A stretch of DNA of 26,250 nt from Paramacrobiotus richtersi (lineage: Eukaryota > Tardigrada > Eutardigrada > Parachela > Macrobiotidae): positions 1-26,250 of the forward strand of contig JAQGAU010000565.1 of NCBI GenBank assembly GCA_034698045.1. The letters run 5' to 3'. A program made the position numbers and the translations under genes. The stretch's first letter is position 1, and each line of letters opens with the position of its first letter. The notes below the pieces were generated by a model. The model had not been told where the DNA came from and did not search any database. It was given only the letters and a program-made list of their open reading frames with translations. Below are positions 1 through 10,315 of the stretch, in pieces.

Positions 1-632
1 GAAGTGAGTCTTTCTTATCTCTCACGAGAAGACGAAAGAATGCTCTTTCGAATGAACGTAAGACGGAAAAGGACTACCAATTCTGAAATTTTATATAAAT
101 TATTTCACTCGTTTTGAGAAAGGGCAGAGCACGGGTCGGACAAGTTTTCGAAGCTGGTGTGCTTTGATTTAAAATTCATAGGAAATTCCGACCACCTGAC
201 AAAGCCAAACTTTATACTGTGGAAGATAGCACGATAAATGGACGTCTGGGGTACATTAGCAAATTAACTGTCAGGCTTCATGGTGGGTAATGGGAGGGAC
301 TAAAACCCGTTGCCCGGAGTTGGCTGGGCACCACTGTATACGACAGTTTGTTTGCTCGTGTTGGTTCTTTCGCCGATCAGTATGATAAAATGTTTACAGC
401 TAAGAACTGGTCCCCGAACATTGGGGTACGCGAATGGATGTCCGCCCCCAAGGGGTCTCAGTAATGTGTTATTGTTGAACTACCTTTTTGTTTTTCATGT
501 GACTCTGGTCAGCTCTCGAAACAGCATTAAATCATCATCCTCTGGCGTGTGATTTGAGGATGCCTAAGCCAACATAATGTTATATTCCATGTTGGTGCAT
601 ATTTGACTAATGAATCACGAGCTGGAGTGCAG
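1..632. other. No gene recognised; possible intron
   Basis: I see no convincing coding region here. A consensus 5' splice site (GTGAGT) lies at 4-9 and a usable 3' splice site (GTGCAG) ends at 632. The stretch could therefore be an intron joining an exon left of the window to the small exon at 633-797. The longest open frame (about 310-552) lacks an ATG and reads like noise. Confidence 0.2.
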
Positions 633-797
633 GAAACTTTGCAGAAGAAAAACATTTCTGGTTTATGCTGCTGCAGCATTGCTGGCGCAGTGGCGCTCTA
701 TTTATCATGGGATGACTGTGTCAATGGTAACTGCGCATGGGGTGGTGGTTCCGTAGCTTCCGGCCTGCTGATCCTCGCACAAGTCGACCGCCAATAA
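633..797 (+). CDS. Possible terminal exon of an unknown membrane protein
   Basis: After a potential 3' splice site (GTGCAG at 627-632) a frame stays open for about 54 codons and ends in TAA at 795-797. That stop overlaps an AATAAA, and a second AATAAA follows within about 10 nt, as at the end of a short-3'UTR gene. The peptide has a Cys/Ala/Gly-rich hydrophobic stretch (GLCCCSIAGAVALYL), then a Trp/Asp/Cys loop and a second weak hydrophobic run (GGGSVASGLLILA). This could be one or two membrane segments. There is weak DNA-level similarity around 658-690 to the part of the CD20-like gene encoding SVYAAVGIVGAQ (near 20860-20900), too short to establish homology. The upstream exons would be outside the window. 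It may also be chance. Confidence 0.25.
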   Translation, partial: ETLQKKNISGLCCCSIAGAVALYLSWDDCVNGNCAWGGGSVASGLLILAQVDRQ

Positions 798-1040
798 ATG
801 TTTAATAAATCATACAGTTGACATGGAATTTTATTATAACTTTGAAGTTGTAGGTAATTTTTTAGTGAACAAGTTCTTTCTCACCAAGTATGCGTAAACG
901 TTGACTGTGCATTAGATATTCTTAGGTGGGCTTCTCCAATAGGCGCCCATGTTTAACTGGCGCACGTTTTCCGACCAAATCACTTGGAAGAGACCAGACC
1001 AAATCACATCTCGCGTCACATCTGCCTATCTAATCTTCTG

Positions 1041-2302
1041 ACTATATTAAGCGCCGTATCCGCGGATCTGTTGGTCACGTTTGGATCCCGCCTCCAAAAC
1101 GCTCTGATTGGTTGAACCAAAACTCAGCTGCTTTAGATTCGTTGAGGTGCACCAGCTTCTGCCTTTGTGCCACGTTTGTTTGTTCGTTCGCTCATGTTCG
1201 CTTTTTTTAGTAAATTTCTGTTTCGTTTCCAGGTTTGCAGGAACCCGAATTTTAAATTAACCACGCAGGTTTGCGAGCCTGTAGTCCAGATCACCGAGGT
1301 TTGCGAGTCGTTTGTTCTGCACGCAGGTTTGCTAGGCCTTAGTGAAGAGCACGCATGTTTGCGAATCCTTAGTTATGTACCCAAGTTTGCGAACCCTGAG
1401 TTTCTAACGCAGGTTTGCGATTCCTCAGTTACGTCCGCAACTTTGCGAGTCGTTCATTCTGCACGCAGGATCGCAAATCCTCAAGTATGAACGCAGAGCT
1501 ACGAACCCTTAGTTATGTACTCAGGTTTACGAGCCCTTAGTTTAGTACCCACTTCTAGAAGACCTTATTCATGTATGATGTGCTTTACCGGTTCGTAGTT
1601 GTACAATCGGGTTTGCAAGTCGTTAGTTTTGTACGCGGGACTACTAATCCTTAGTTATGTACACAGCATTGCAAGTTCTTAGTTCTGCATGCAGGTTTGC
1701 GAGACCTAAGTTTATTATGTTGGTTTGCAAGATTTTTGTTATGTACGTAGCACTACGAATCCTTATTTTTTTACCGGATTTTTGCTCTCCAGTTTGAAGC
1801 TAAAGTTCGCATACCTTTTAACAAAACCATTTCAGATGGGTGATACTATGGCTTGCCAAACTTGAGTAATAAAGCCATGCGACCAAAAGGTTTGTTATTC
1901 GACTGTGTTTCATTTTTCTGCCGGGAAAGATTTCAGTAGAGCAATCAGCTGCTTTTCTGCGTGCAAAGGTTTATATTAGAGCAACCAGCTGGAATGTGCC
2001 CGGCTTTCGTGCTACGTTTCGAGTGGTTAACGAGGCTACGCAGATTTGCTTAATGATTCCTTATTTTTGCTCAGTTTGACTTCTATGTACTCAGTTTTGC
2101 TTCAGCTTTTCCACGTTAATCCAAATTAAACTACCTGCTGTTTTAGATTGTCACAGTAGTGCCGCGGCAGTGCAGGCTGTTCTTCAGTTATTCGCCATAA
2201 TCGCATTGCACCGTTGAAGCATGACCAGTCAACCACAGCGCGTCTGCGCTCAACTTTACACACACTGGAACAACCGCGTGCTACGTTATTTTGCCGCAGA
2301 GG
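1041..2302 (+). repeat. Repeat family copy A (interrupted on the right by a LINE)
   Basis: This stretch matches copy B (13392-14593) along its whole length, by eye roughly 80-85 percent. Shared blocks include TTAAGCGCCGTATCC, GGTCACGTTTGGATCCCGCC and CTGATTGGTTGAACCA at the left. The middle is a degenerate 28-nt tandem array. At the right are CCACGTTAATCCA, ACCACAGCGCGTCTGCGC and TTTTGCCGCAGAGG. Similarity stops exactly after GCCGCAGAGG at 2302, where LINE coding sequence begins. The GC-rich hairpin that starts copies B and C is not recognisable here. No protein is encoded. The layout (unique left block, central tandem array, unique right block) resembles non-autonomous Helentron-associated elements (HINE/DINE type), but no diagnostic end was found. 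Confidence 0.8.
1258..1775 (+). repeat. Degenerate 28-nt tandem array inside copy A
   Basis: About 17-18 diverged copies of a unit built on TACGCAGGTTTGCGAATCCT followed by TAGTTATG. Individual units vary in the core, for example CGCAGGTTTGCTAGGCC, CGCATGTTTGCGAATCC and CGCGGGACTACTAATCC. Several have slipped by a few bases. The same unit makes up the arrays in copies B and C. Confidence 0.85.
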
Positions 2303-3265
2303 TTTACCACAGTTTGCTGCTCAAGAAGCTGTAAAAGTTCGGTATCACCGGGAAGGCATTGCAGCGGTTTTATTCGTACCTTACCGGCCGAAAAAAACGC
2401 GTAAAAAGTGGTATCCGTGTGTCTGAATGGTTGCCAGGGGTGTCCGGTGTGCCGCAACGGACTGTTCTCGGTCCCATACTGTTCACGATTTTTGTGAACG
2501 ATTTGTTGCAGCTTCCGGACGGAAGCTATGAAATGGAAGCGTTCGCTGATGAAACGATCGTATTTTCTCGCGCAAAGATGAAATCAGAAGCGGCTGCGAA
2601 ATTGACCAGCGGCCTGAAATCGACTACAGAGTGGTTCGACCAGAATTGCTTAGCGCTAAACACGAAAAGTGCGCCGCAATGTTTTTATGCGGAGCGCGAA
2701 AGGACAGAACGGAAAAAAATTGTCAGGTACTGCTATGCAACGAAACCTTGCAAGTGAAGGAACGCGTGACATATCTGGGCATCGAAGTAGACCGTCATTT
2801 GAAATGGGCGCGCAGTTCCAGAAGGTGAAGAAGTGTATGAATTACGGAATAGCAAAAATCAAACAGGCACAATCCGGACTCGACCTTTCCCAGCGTGCCA
2901 CCAGTTATCACGCTTTAGTCGAACCGTACGCGGACTACTGTTCGTCAGTATGGTCAACGGCGTCTACGGGTGACAGGGAGAAGTTGAGGAGGAACGCCGC
3001 CTTGAGAGCCATTACCGATTACAGGACACGGGTAACACCGGAACTGTACGGCCAGCTGGGTATCACACCAGTATTCCATCGATGGCGCGAAAAGGACGCG
3101 GTCTGGCTGTTTAAGATCTGGAACCGGAAGGATTTCAACGTGCCGTGTTATATGCAAGAGTTAATCCCATTTACGGACACCAATACGCGGTACGAAATTC
3201 GACGGAAGAAACGGATCGATGCACCGGCAAAGCGATGCATTGGAAAGGCAAGCCTGGCAATTTGA
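2302..3265 (+). pseudogene. 5'-truncated non-LTR retrotransposon (LINE) reverse transcriptase fragment
   Basis: This is the C-terminal half of a LINE ORF2 of CR1/Jockey/I type. Readable blocks in order are: YHSLLLKKL and FGITGKAL (thumb-proximal RT), GVPQRTVLGPILFTIFVNDL (normally GVPQGSVLGP), FADE at 2542-2553 (the catalytic motif is normally YADD or FADD), VTYLGIEVDRHLKW, and LVEPYADYCSSVW followed by the C-terminal alpha-helical tail. The reading frame breaks: a TAA at 2332-2334 replaces a usually acidic codon, and the frame changes near 2665 and again near 2810. The endonuclease domain and the N-terminal RT motifs are absent, as expected for 5' truncation during target-primed reverse transcription. 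The acidic-to-acidic change in motif C and the Gly-to-Arg change in GVPQG are extra lesions. It joins directly onto repeat copy A. Confidence 0.88.
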
Positions 3266-3465
3266 GTGAAAGATCTTTTTACAAATATCATGAAAAATAC
3301 TGAAAAGGTATTGGACTGTGGCTCTCTGAAAACTTCTATCTCTGTTCTTGAGTCTAAAATTCTGTTCTTTTCCTGAATGTTGTTTTGTTACTCTCACTTG
3401 TGACCAAAACTGATAGTGCCATGGGTTTGTCTGCTCAACAATAAACTAAAACTAATCTAAACTAA
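3266..3465 (+). other. LINE 3' UTR and A-rich tail
   Basis: Non-coding sequence after the LINE stop. It ends in an AATAAA-containing, repeat-like A-rich tail (ACTAAAACTAATCTAAAC, about 3438-3465), typical of the 3' end of CR1/RTE-like LINEs. A clean target-site duplication could not be recognised between 2290-2302 and the bases after 3465. Confidence 0.55.
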
Positions 3466-3496
3466 TGTGATCTGTACAGGGAATAGTATTTTTTTT

Positions 3497-3682
3497 GGCT
3501 AATTCTATTTTGCCGCAGTGCGTGCAATAGAGGTGACAACAGCTGGTTGGCTATTTTGCCGCAGTCTGCGCTAAATTAGCTTGTTGGCTATTTTGCCGCA
3601 CTGCGGGCGTTGAATAGCTGGTTAGCTATTTTGCCGCATACTGCGTTAAAGTAGGTGGTAGGCTATTGTGCCGCACTTCGCC
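3497..3682 (+). repeat. Left subterminal array of ~38-nt units
   Basis: Five imperfect copies of GGCTATTTTGCCGCA plus a variable spacer containing TGCG and TAGCTGGT. The first unit reads GGCTAATTCTATTTTGCCGC and the last GGCTATTGTGCCGCA. The array is inverted relative to the one at 6329-6496. The core TATTTTGCCGCAG also occurs once near the right end of repeat copies A (2287-2299) and B (about 14578-14590). Confidence 0.8.
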
Positions 3683-4064
3683 CGACAAACACATTGTTCT
3701 GTACCTCTAGCCGTTCTTACACATTTGTCGTTCTGACTGTCACGCCACAACATAGTCAACAGTGTCATCGTTGCCGTTAGATGTACTCAGGAACACGTTA
3801 AAAAGATAAATGAAAAATTAATCAATGAACAGGAAAAATCAGAAAAAAGTAAAGTAGCAGAAATAAACGAAAGAAAACAATAATATTCGAATTTCATAAA
3901 GAAATAATGTGAACGTGTACAATAACAATAATGAGATAAAAATTGCCAAAACTAAAGCATAATATAAATGTCATCGTACAGTTCTTCATGAATAGCAATA
4001 CAGGATATTAAAAGTCTAATACTTCATGAAATAAGTTTAAGTTACCTCTTAGTATGTTCAGTGA

Positions 4065-4891
4065 TTATACCATCCACTCTGGTGCCGCATCTCCAAGCTT
4101 TTCGAGCTCATTGCCGATCTGCAGAAACTGGCGTTCAATATCGGAGTGAATTAATCCGATGGTCACAGTGTCGAAGCATGGGTTCGGCAAGACGGCATGA
4201 TATACATGTGTAAATGGGTTATGGGGAGCTGGAAATGTCCGCACGGGCCCAGTGTAGCATGGTGGGAATAAATGAGTTTCTGTTACGACTGCCGGTGGCT
4301 CGGGATCCGGCTAGGCATACGCTGGCGGCTGGGAGTCGGGAGCACTGGGAGCCCACGCGGAAGGCCGGTTTTCGTCCTCTTCGTCTTCAGGTACAATGCC
4401 GGGAGCGTAGAGCGGACGAACTTGAATGGGGGTGACTACCGGTGGGTGCTGGCTGGCTGTTCAAATGGACGGGCATCAGCGGTAAGGTCAACGCCGTACA
4501 GAGGAAGGGAAAAGTGGATCCCGTTAAGCATGGGCGGACGAAACTGTACTTCCGACGCCGGTATAAAAACTTGGGGCGCCGGTGGACTTGGCGGTGGATG
4601 ATGTAAATACCTATACTGAGCCGGAAACCCTGACCTCGGCGGACAAATAATGGGTGCCAGAGAAGGTGCGGGTGTTCCGAAAGACGACATCGGAAGTCGA
4701 TCGGAGCGGTAGATCGGTACTGGGTGCCGGGGCGTTTGCACGACAACGTGTGGCGCGTTGGTGGAAGATATGGGCGGTCGAAATCGCTGTGCTGGTGAAC
4801 TCCCACTCGCGCACGCCCAGAGCGGTCTAGTTTGGTTCATTTGGACCGCATAACGGACACGATACCAAAATAGTATACGCAGTGGCGGCAT
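4065..4891 (-). pseudogene. Broken proline-rich protein gene of unknown function
   Basis: Read on the minus strand, an ATG at 4891 opens a 151-codon frame rich in Pro, Arg and Ser (for example HHPPPSPPAPQVF). It ends at 4436. Just before that point a second frame takes over, also Pro-rich and with an acidic patch (GIVPEDEEDENRP, PDPEPPAVVTE). That frame continues past one in-frame TAG (4312-4314) to a TAA at 4065-4067 and ends in a non-repetitive segment with FDTVTIGLIHSDIERQFLQ. One frameshift plus one amber codon would therefore break a ~270-residue protein. The coherent composition and the well-behaved C-terminus argue for a former gene rather than chance. I do not recognise a family. It lies inside the inverted-array element and may be cargo or part of its coding capacity. 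Confidence 0.45.
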
Positions 4892-5908
4892 TCATCATTT
4901 ATCCTGTTCTCACACCAACGACAGGTAAACAATCGTAAAAAAATTACAGTTTTTTTGGCGTTCAGGGAAATGAAAAACAGATAAACTTGGAGTTTCACTT
5001 CACCAGGTATTGACTGAAAGGAATAAACTAAACGCGAACTGTTTCACAAATCAGTAAGACACCTAGATTGTCACAACTACTCTCAGCAAAGAAGCGGTTC
5101 AACAGTTTAAAGTCAGCCAGTGTAACTGTCTTGATGAGGAGTGTAAGAAACAAGGCATATCTGAGACATCACTGAGCTGAGAGTGGAGATGCGCAGCCTG
5201 TAGAATAGCGATTATCGCGTATTTTTTGGTTCTGTGTCAGAAAGAAGAGAACATCCAGGTATAACTGGAGCAATCACTGCAGCCAGTTTAAACCATTTTG
5301 CAACTCTAAAGCAACAGTTTTTGTTATTGCAAGGTATATACTGTGGTAGATTTGTCCAAGTAACATTAAGGAGCAAATCTAAATAATAATCTACTCTTCC
5401 TGTTTTTTGCTGCAAACAGTTTATTTTCAGAAACCGACAATGGGATTTCCGGAAGATCCGAGTAATTGATGCGATGCATATGCCCGTGCATTTGGTACTC
5501 AACTGTGGACGACCAGTGTAATCAACTTGACTTTAAGTTTATGGGCAAGAATGCTGATTTGGCTAGGACTACCGATGCCGACACGGTGCCCAGGGAGCAG
5601 ACAGGCAGCAACAGGGCTGAAGACACGCTGAGTGTACCAGTACAGGAACCAAGCAACCACGAGCCACCACACGGTATGTGGGCGTGTATTTTTAACAAGG
5701 GTAACACTACAACTCGTTTTTTTACGTACATGCATATACATACAGATTCAAATTTCTGAAATTGTACTTCAACTGTGTGTGGTCGTTACATTGTTTATTA
5801 TTTATCAAGTTAATCGCTCATCGTTTTCGAAATTAGTCAGCACTTGTCTCCTGATTATGTACACATGTATTTGAGCATTTATTTAACAACTATTAGATTT
5901 TCCCTGAT
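4892..5908. other. No gene recognised (element interior)
   Basis: AT-rich sequence with short open frames on both strands, none with recognisable motifs. It belongs to the interior of the inverted-array element. Confidence 0.4.
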
Positions 5909-6036
5909 ATACTGATCACCACAACACCATAATTTTATAAAACAGTGATATTTTAATAAAATTAGTTCTTCGATACCGTGATTTACCACAACACCATGAT
6001 ACAACAGAACAGTGACATTTTAGTAAAGTTATTGTG
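5909..6036 (+). repeat. 64-nt imperfect tandem duplication
   Basis: Two adjacent copies (about 5909-5972 and 5973-6036) share ATAC.G.GAT.., ACCACAACACCAT, ACAGTGA.ATTTTA.TAAA and a T-rich end. They differ at roughly a fifth of positions, so the duplication is old. Confidence 0.7.
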
Positions 6037-6328
6037 TTTGTTTAATATAACGTACTTATTCATTTGATTCATTGTGCGTATTTAGTTTATTTATTTTGTT
6101 TGTCTAGTTATTTTAGAAAAATTAAATATATAAAGATATATAATCGTATTGAAGTATTGAGGTGTTGGGTTTGTCCTATATTGAGCCAGCAGTGTATTAT
6201 CGCGGTCACACGTTTGTATCGGGATGGTACTTCAGCGAGAGCTGTGACAAACAGTATGCCGCGGAATGGCTGAGCAAGCGGTGAAACATTTGAAATGGTC
6301 GGCAGCACAATAAGCACATTGGCTGGCA

Positions 6329-6496
6329 GTATGCGGCAAAATAGCGAACCAGCAAGCAAACTGTGGCAAACTAGCCAACGAGCTATCCAACCGTCGTGTG
6401 CGGCAAAATAGCCAACCAGCTAAAAAACCAGCGCACTGCGGCAAAATAGCCAACCAGCTATTGTGCCGAAAAGACTGCGGCAAAATAGCCACTCCG
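6329..6496 (-). repeat. Right subterminal array of ~38-nt units (inverted)
   Basis: Five copies of TGCGGCAAAATAGCC followed by AACCAGCTA, the reverse complement of the left array. One unit is diverged (TGTGGCAAACTAGCC). This array marks the right side of the ~3.0-kb element. Confidence 0.8.
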
Positions 6497-6522
6497 ATTT
6501 TTTTTCTCTTTTATTATTACTG

Positions 6523-6528
6523 TATAAA
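6523..6528 (+). promoter_or_regulatory. TATA-like box (TATAAA)
   Basis: TATAAA lies 23 nt before the ATG of the GC-rich ORF at 6551, just outside the right subterminal array. The distance is short for a TATA box plus 5' UTR, so support is weak. Confidence 0.25.
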
Positions 6529-6550
6529 TGTTTTACGGACTGGTCAGACC

Positions 6551-6844
6551 ATGCACGCCAACCCTTCCGGACCTTCCACACACCTGATCCCAATACCCGG
6601 GACCCGGTTGTCTTGGAGCGCCGTGGACGGACGCTCGTTACGTCGGAGAAGTGTGACGAGGCCACCGCCTAGTGGTGACGGTTTGCCCGTGTGCTGCTGC
6701 GCAGTGTGCACGGATGCCCCGCACGGTGCCGGCGCATCCACCGCATGGTGCATTTCCGATGCAGTCTCAAGCATGGTATGCCAGATCCTGCATCGGTGTC
6801 AGAGTGTTAGGGATATAGATCTGGCGTTCACCACATATCTCTAG
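6551..6844 (+). CDS. Unrecognised GC-rich ORF, 97 codons
   Basis: An ATG-started frame of 97 codons ends in TAG. It lies in a patch clearly richer in G+C than its surroundings and is followed by AATAAA at 6917-6922. The predicted peptide is basic and Ser/Pro-rich at the start (RSLRRRSVTRPPPSGDG), then Cys-rich (LPVCCCAVCTD), then ends in an amphipathic stretch. No domain is recognised. The TATA-like box, ORF and AATAAA could make a minimal transcription unit. They could equally belong to a solo LTR or another repeat, but I could not find TG...CA ends or a primer binding site. Confidence 0.25.
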   Translation: MHANPSGPSTHLIPIPGTRLSWSAVDGRSLRRRSVTRPPPSGDGLPVCCCAVCTDAPHGAGASTAWCISDAVSSMVCQILHRCQSVRDIDLAFTTYL

Positions 6845-6916
6845 CTCCCTGTCTTTTGAATAGCAGTTTTCCTGCTAGAGTGTGTTCTTCCCTTTTGTTT
6901 ATTTGCACAGCATCGC

Positions 6917-6922
6917 AATAAA
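6917..6922 (+). terminator. Polyadenylation signal AATAAA
   Basis: AATAAA 73 nt after the stop of the 6551-6844 ORF. Confidence 0.35.
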
Positions 6923-8299
6923 GAGTCCCTTATTGCCTAGTTGGCATTTTGGTGTGTTTCCGCATACGACGGTGCCCATATAGATCGGGCTCCCGTCGTT
7001 CTGTTCCTTATGAGGTTTTCCTCAACGGGCCATCAGAGCTCGTTTCACTGTAAACGAATTGTGTTCGTTTCCATCCGAAAGAGCTTTTTTATCGTTGCTC
7101 GAGATGCGCGTTTGCTGTTATCATGAGTGATCCAGCTCGAGAATATGTGCTTGCCTGTGATTTGCCTACGAAAATTTGTTCATTTGTTTGGCTATTCGGG
7201 AGGGCAGAACGAACGTCACAGGAGCGAAGAAAACTGCATGCCAGGACTTCCGACAACATCGTAATCTTCGTCAACTTGCAAGAACCTGTAGGTTACACAG
7301 CTTTCATAGCTTACTTTTTAAACAGGATTGCGAAACTGCAGTGGTACTGGTGCGAAGCTGTTGGCAAATAGTACTCGCAAAGGTTAAGGCACAAGCAGAA
7401 TGTCGATAGCAGCTTTGGTGGGTTTCGCGTTTCGAACGTTTTTCTCAGCTCGCCCACTTATCACTTATCTGGTTATGGGGATCCGGTATAGAAAATGCTT
7501 GCTCTATTGTATTTCCAGTACTCTCTCTGCCCATTTCACCCACCGGCTCAGAAAACAGATGTACTGTACCACTCCATTCAAAACGACTTAGCTCTACACT
7601 GCCCTTTACATCAAGAAAACTTGGCTTTGAAATATCGTTAGAAAGTACAGAATATTTGTCGCGCTTTGACCCAACATGGGCAGAATCGGTTGATATTTAA
7701 AAAGTTGTAAGCACTTACTCATTTCAAATATCTAAACGTGGGCAGTATGTAAGCATATTGGCTGGTTCCGTGTAAGAACGTACTGAATGTTTTGCTCTTT
7801 CCGCCACTGTTTCAATAACCAAGTCTTATCGAGTTTAAAGAGCACAGTCTACTGTGATCAGGCTTCGCATTTGAAATGCGAAATTCACTAAAACAGCTAC
7901 CAACGTCCCGGCCTGTGGCCTTAATAGGCTTTTTAACAAAGTGTGGCCCTATCTATATAGATGCAGCCTGCAACACTGGACATTTTAAAACATACTGTAT
8001 AGTGCCGGTAAACGCACTTTCTCTTTGAACTTCATTGTGACCTTATACGCTCGCTGTCAGCTTGAGACTCCTTATCTGCACGACATTTTTATTGAATTGT
8101 TTGTGAACCCTTATTTTCGTAGTATGTTGGACCTGATGAAAGCTATGCTGAAATCGGAGGTACGGTGACTGGCGTTAAAACCGTTCAATGTCAACAATTC
8201 TTCCAACAAGCTCAAGGATTATCTGCCTTACGGGAGCGTTTCGGTATTGCGGTATCAGTCGATCGATGTGGTTCTTTAGTGACGTAACCGTATCTGTGT
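6923..8299. other. No clear gene; flank of the Helitron
   Basis: No open frame here has recognisable motifs. The best is an 82-codon ATG frame at 7123-7371 (starts MSDPAREYVLACDLP, no known domain), possibly a lost exon or chance. The sequence just before 8300 may include the true 5' end of the Helitron, but I could not place it. Confidence 0.35.
7864..7882. repeat. Perfect 9-bp inverted repeat with 1-nt spacer
   Basis: TTCGCATTT and AAATGCGAA flank a single G. It lies about 420 nt upstream of the first Helitron coding sequence. Helitrons have a hairpin near the 3' end, so on the plus strand this is in the wrong place. It may be coincidental. Confidence 0.5.
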
Positions 8300-9520
8300 A
8301 TGTTTATAGAACAGCTACGAGATCGCGCTCCCAGTACATCACGGGGACCGTTGTCCCATGCAGAGTGTGTACGCCAATCACGGGCAAGAGAGCCTGTGAA
8401 AGTTACGCTCCAACGACGAAAAGGCGACGAGGAAAGGCATCGGCTTGTGCGTGAAAATGAATCGGAAGAGGAAGCACTGCGCATACAGCAGTCCGATGCC
8501 GAGAGAAAGCAAAGAGTACGGGCGGAATTAACGGAAGTAGAAGCTGCAGAACGCCGAGCCCATGAGTCCGCGGCCAGAAAAAGGCAAAGGGCTGAGCACC
8601 AAAACCAGAAAGTACCCCTTAAAAGATATGCAGCGTTATCTTACATGGATACCGAGCCCGGACTTCACGATCTGGGCGGGATGGACAGAGTTTGTACAGC
8701 CTGCTGAGCTCGCCACTTTACTGTGTAAGTTACCAGGAGCGAAAGTGGCATATTCACCATTTGTTGTCAATAAGGAGCTGTAGCGTTGGAAAGAACAGTC
8801 TTCCTAGCGTTTCCGGAATTACTGCGTTTGCTCTTTCTCGGAAACCACACGCACAGCAGCAACTTTTTTGCGCACATTCGAAGGTACAACAGTGCAATGG
8901 CGTTTGCGTCAGTTGTTGCAAACGTTGACCATACTGCCGGTTTTGGACCGCTTACTTACCGAATTTCTGGGCAGCTGTACTATTTCTTGGGGCCTGCGCA
9001 CCCAACAGAATCTCAGCAGGTTAAATACGGTCAGTTGTACTTTCTTGGCAGCACGGACGCTCTTGACACGCGCCTAATGTATCCCATTAACGCAAAGTTA
9101 AATTCATCTCTGGTGCAAGATCCGGAAACTGTGCTAAGGATGTGCAATCCATATGCCAAAGCTTACACCATGATGCGTGAGGTGGAAGAGGGCGAACACT
9201 GAAAGGCGGCAAAGGAACAGAGAGCTGCGCTCGATGTTAGATTGAGTTTTGACGATACCCGTCGAAATCCCCAGCGTCAGTATACAGCTCCGGTTTGCAA
9301 TGAAGTCGCGGCAGTTATTGTCGGAGATGTCAACGGGGAGTTCCCACAGCATCACCTGGCCGTCCATGCCAAAGCCACCGGGTTGAAAACAATTCCATCA
9401 CTGAATGGGGATTGTGACCCGATGTCGTATCCACTGTTTTTTCCTCTTGGCAATAAGGGTTTCAATTCGGAGCTTAAAAGGAAAAAAGGCGGTAAGAGGC
9501 ACGGCATTTCGAAACTCGAG

Positions 9521-9785
9521 GTATGGCAGCAAACACATTGTTATTGGTAACCATTTGGACGTGTCGCGGTATTGCCAGTTTTATCCGAACGAGAGCGCCC
9601 AAACACCGTTAGTGGATCACTAAATTTCGAATCCTTGGTCATCTAGGTTGCCATCTCAGTGTCTTTGTGTGTACACATCACGACACTGGTGTTATGCATA
9701 TTGGCTTAGTACAGATTAATGATAACACGTTTTTCATGACGCTGAGCTCAGTTTAAAACTACACGGTGTGCTTATTTTTCATTAG
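9521..9785 (+). other. Probable intron 1 of the Helitron gene (265 nt)
   Basis: GTATGG follows ...ISKLE, and the 3' site is a pyrimidine-rich stretch ending CTTATTTTTCATTAG. The protein alignment jumps correctly from ISKLE to KFNAAAFQFYSYR. The joined frame is off by one base, which fits a decayed gene. A small insertion is the alternative explanation. Confidence 0.5.
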
Positions 9786-10315
9786 GAAGTTTAATGCGGC
9801 AGCTTTTCAGTTCTACAGTTACCGGATTGCGGACCGCGGCCAGCATCTGGAAGACTTTAACCTCATTCTGTGCGGAAGAGCGCTTTTTCAACAGTACGTC
9901 GTCGATGCATACGTTAAAGTTGAAGAATCAAGACTTCAGTACCAGAGAAGCAACCAGAAGAAACTTCGTGCTGATACATACCAGGGTCTGTCAGATTACT
10001 TAGCGTCTGCAGCTGCTAATCGCGGTATGCAAGCAGGACGTACCGTAGTGCTGAGCTCCACCTTTACAAGTTGATCGCGTGCGATGTGTCAGGATTACCA
10101 AGATGCAGCAAGCTTGGGAAGCCCTTCGTTCTCCTAATTAAAACATTCCTTTCGTGCAATCCCAACTTGAATGAGATTCGGCGCCACCTTTACCCTGGAC
10201 AACGGCCGGCTGACCGTCCTGATTTAGTTGCAAGGGGTTTAAGCTTGAACTAAAGGAGCTGTTGGTCGATATATGCACGCACGAAATCTTTGGTCGCATT
10301 GAGGGATACTGTTTG

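Larger units (their letters stand above)
3497..6496. mobile_element. ~3.0-kb candidate DNA transposon bounded by inverted subterminal arrays
   Basis: The left edge carries five copies of a ~38-nt motif with core GGCTATTTTGCCGCA. The right edge carries five copies in reverse complement (TGCGGCAAAATAGCC). Outside the arrays lie T-runs, TTTTTTTT ending at 3496 and another eight-T run near 6499-6506, so the outermost termini are not a clean inverted repeat. Inverted subterminal arrays are typical of cut-and-paste transposons (hAT, MULE, P-like), but no transposase was recognised. The interior holds a broken proline-rich gene on the minus strand, a 64-nt tandem duplication, and AT-rich sequence. 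The superfamily is undetermined. Confidence 0.55.

Noticed and set aside
1167-1490. 107-codon ORF across the A array
   Set aside because: It runs through the 28-nt tandem repeat and changes sense in copies B and C; a repeat by-product.
4214-4601. Plus-strand ORFs over the proline-rich region
   Set aside because: The minus-strand frames have better composition and a sensible end; the plus frames are shadows.
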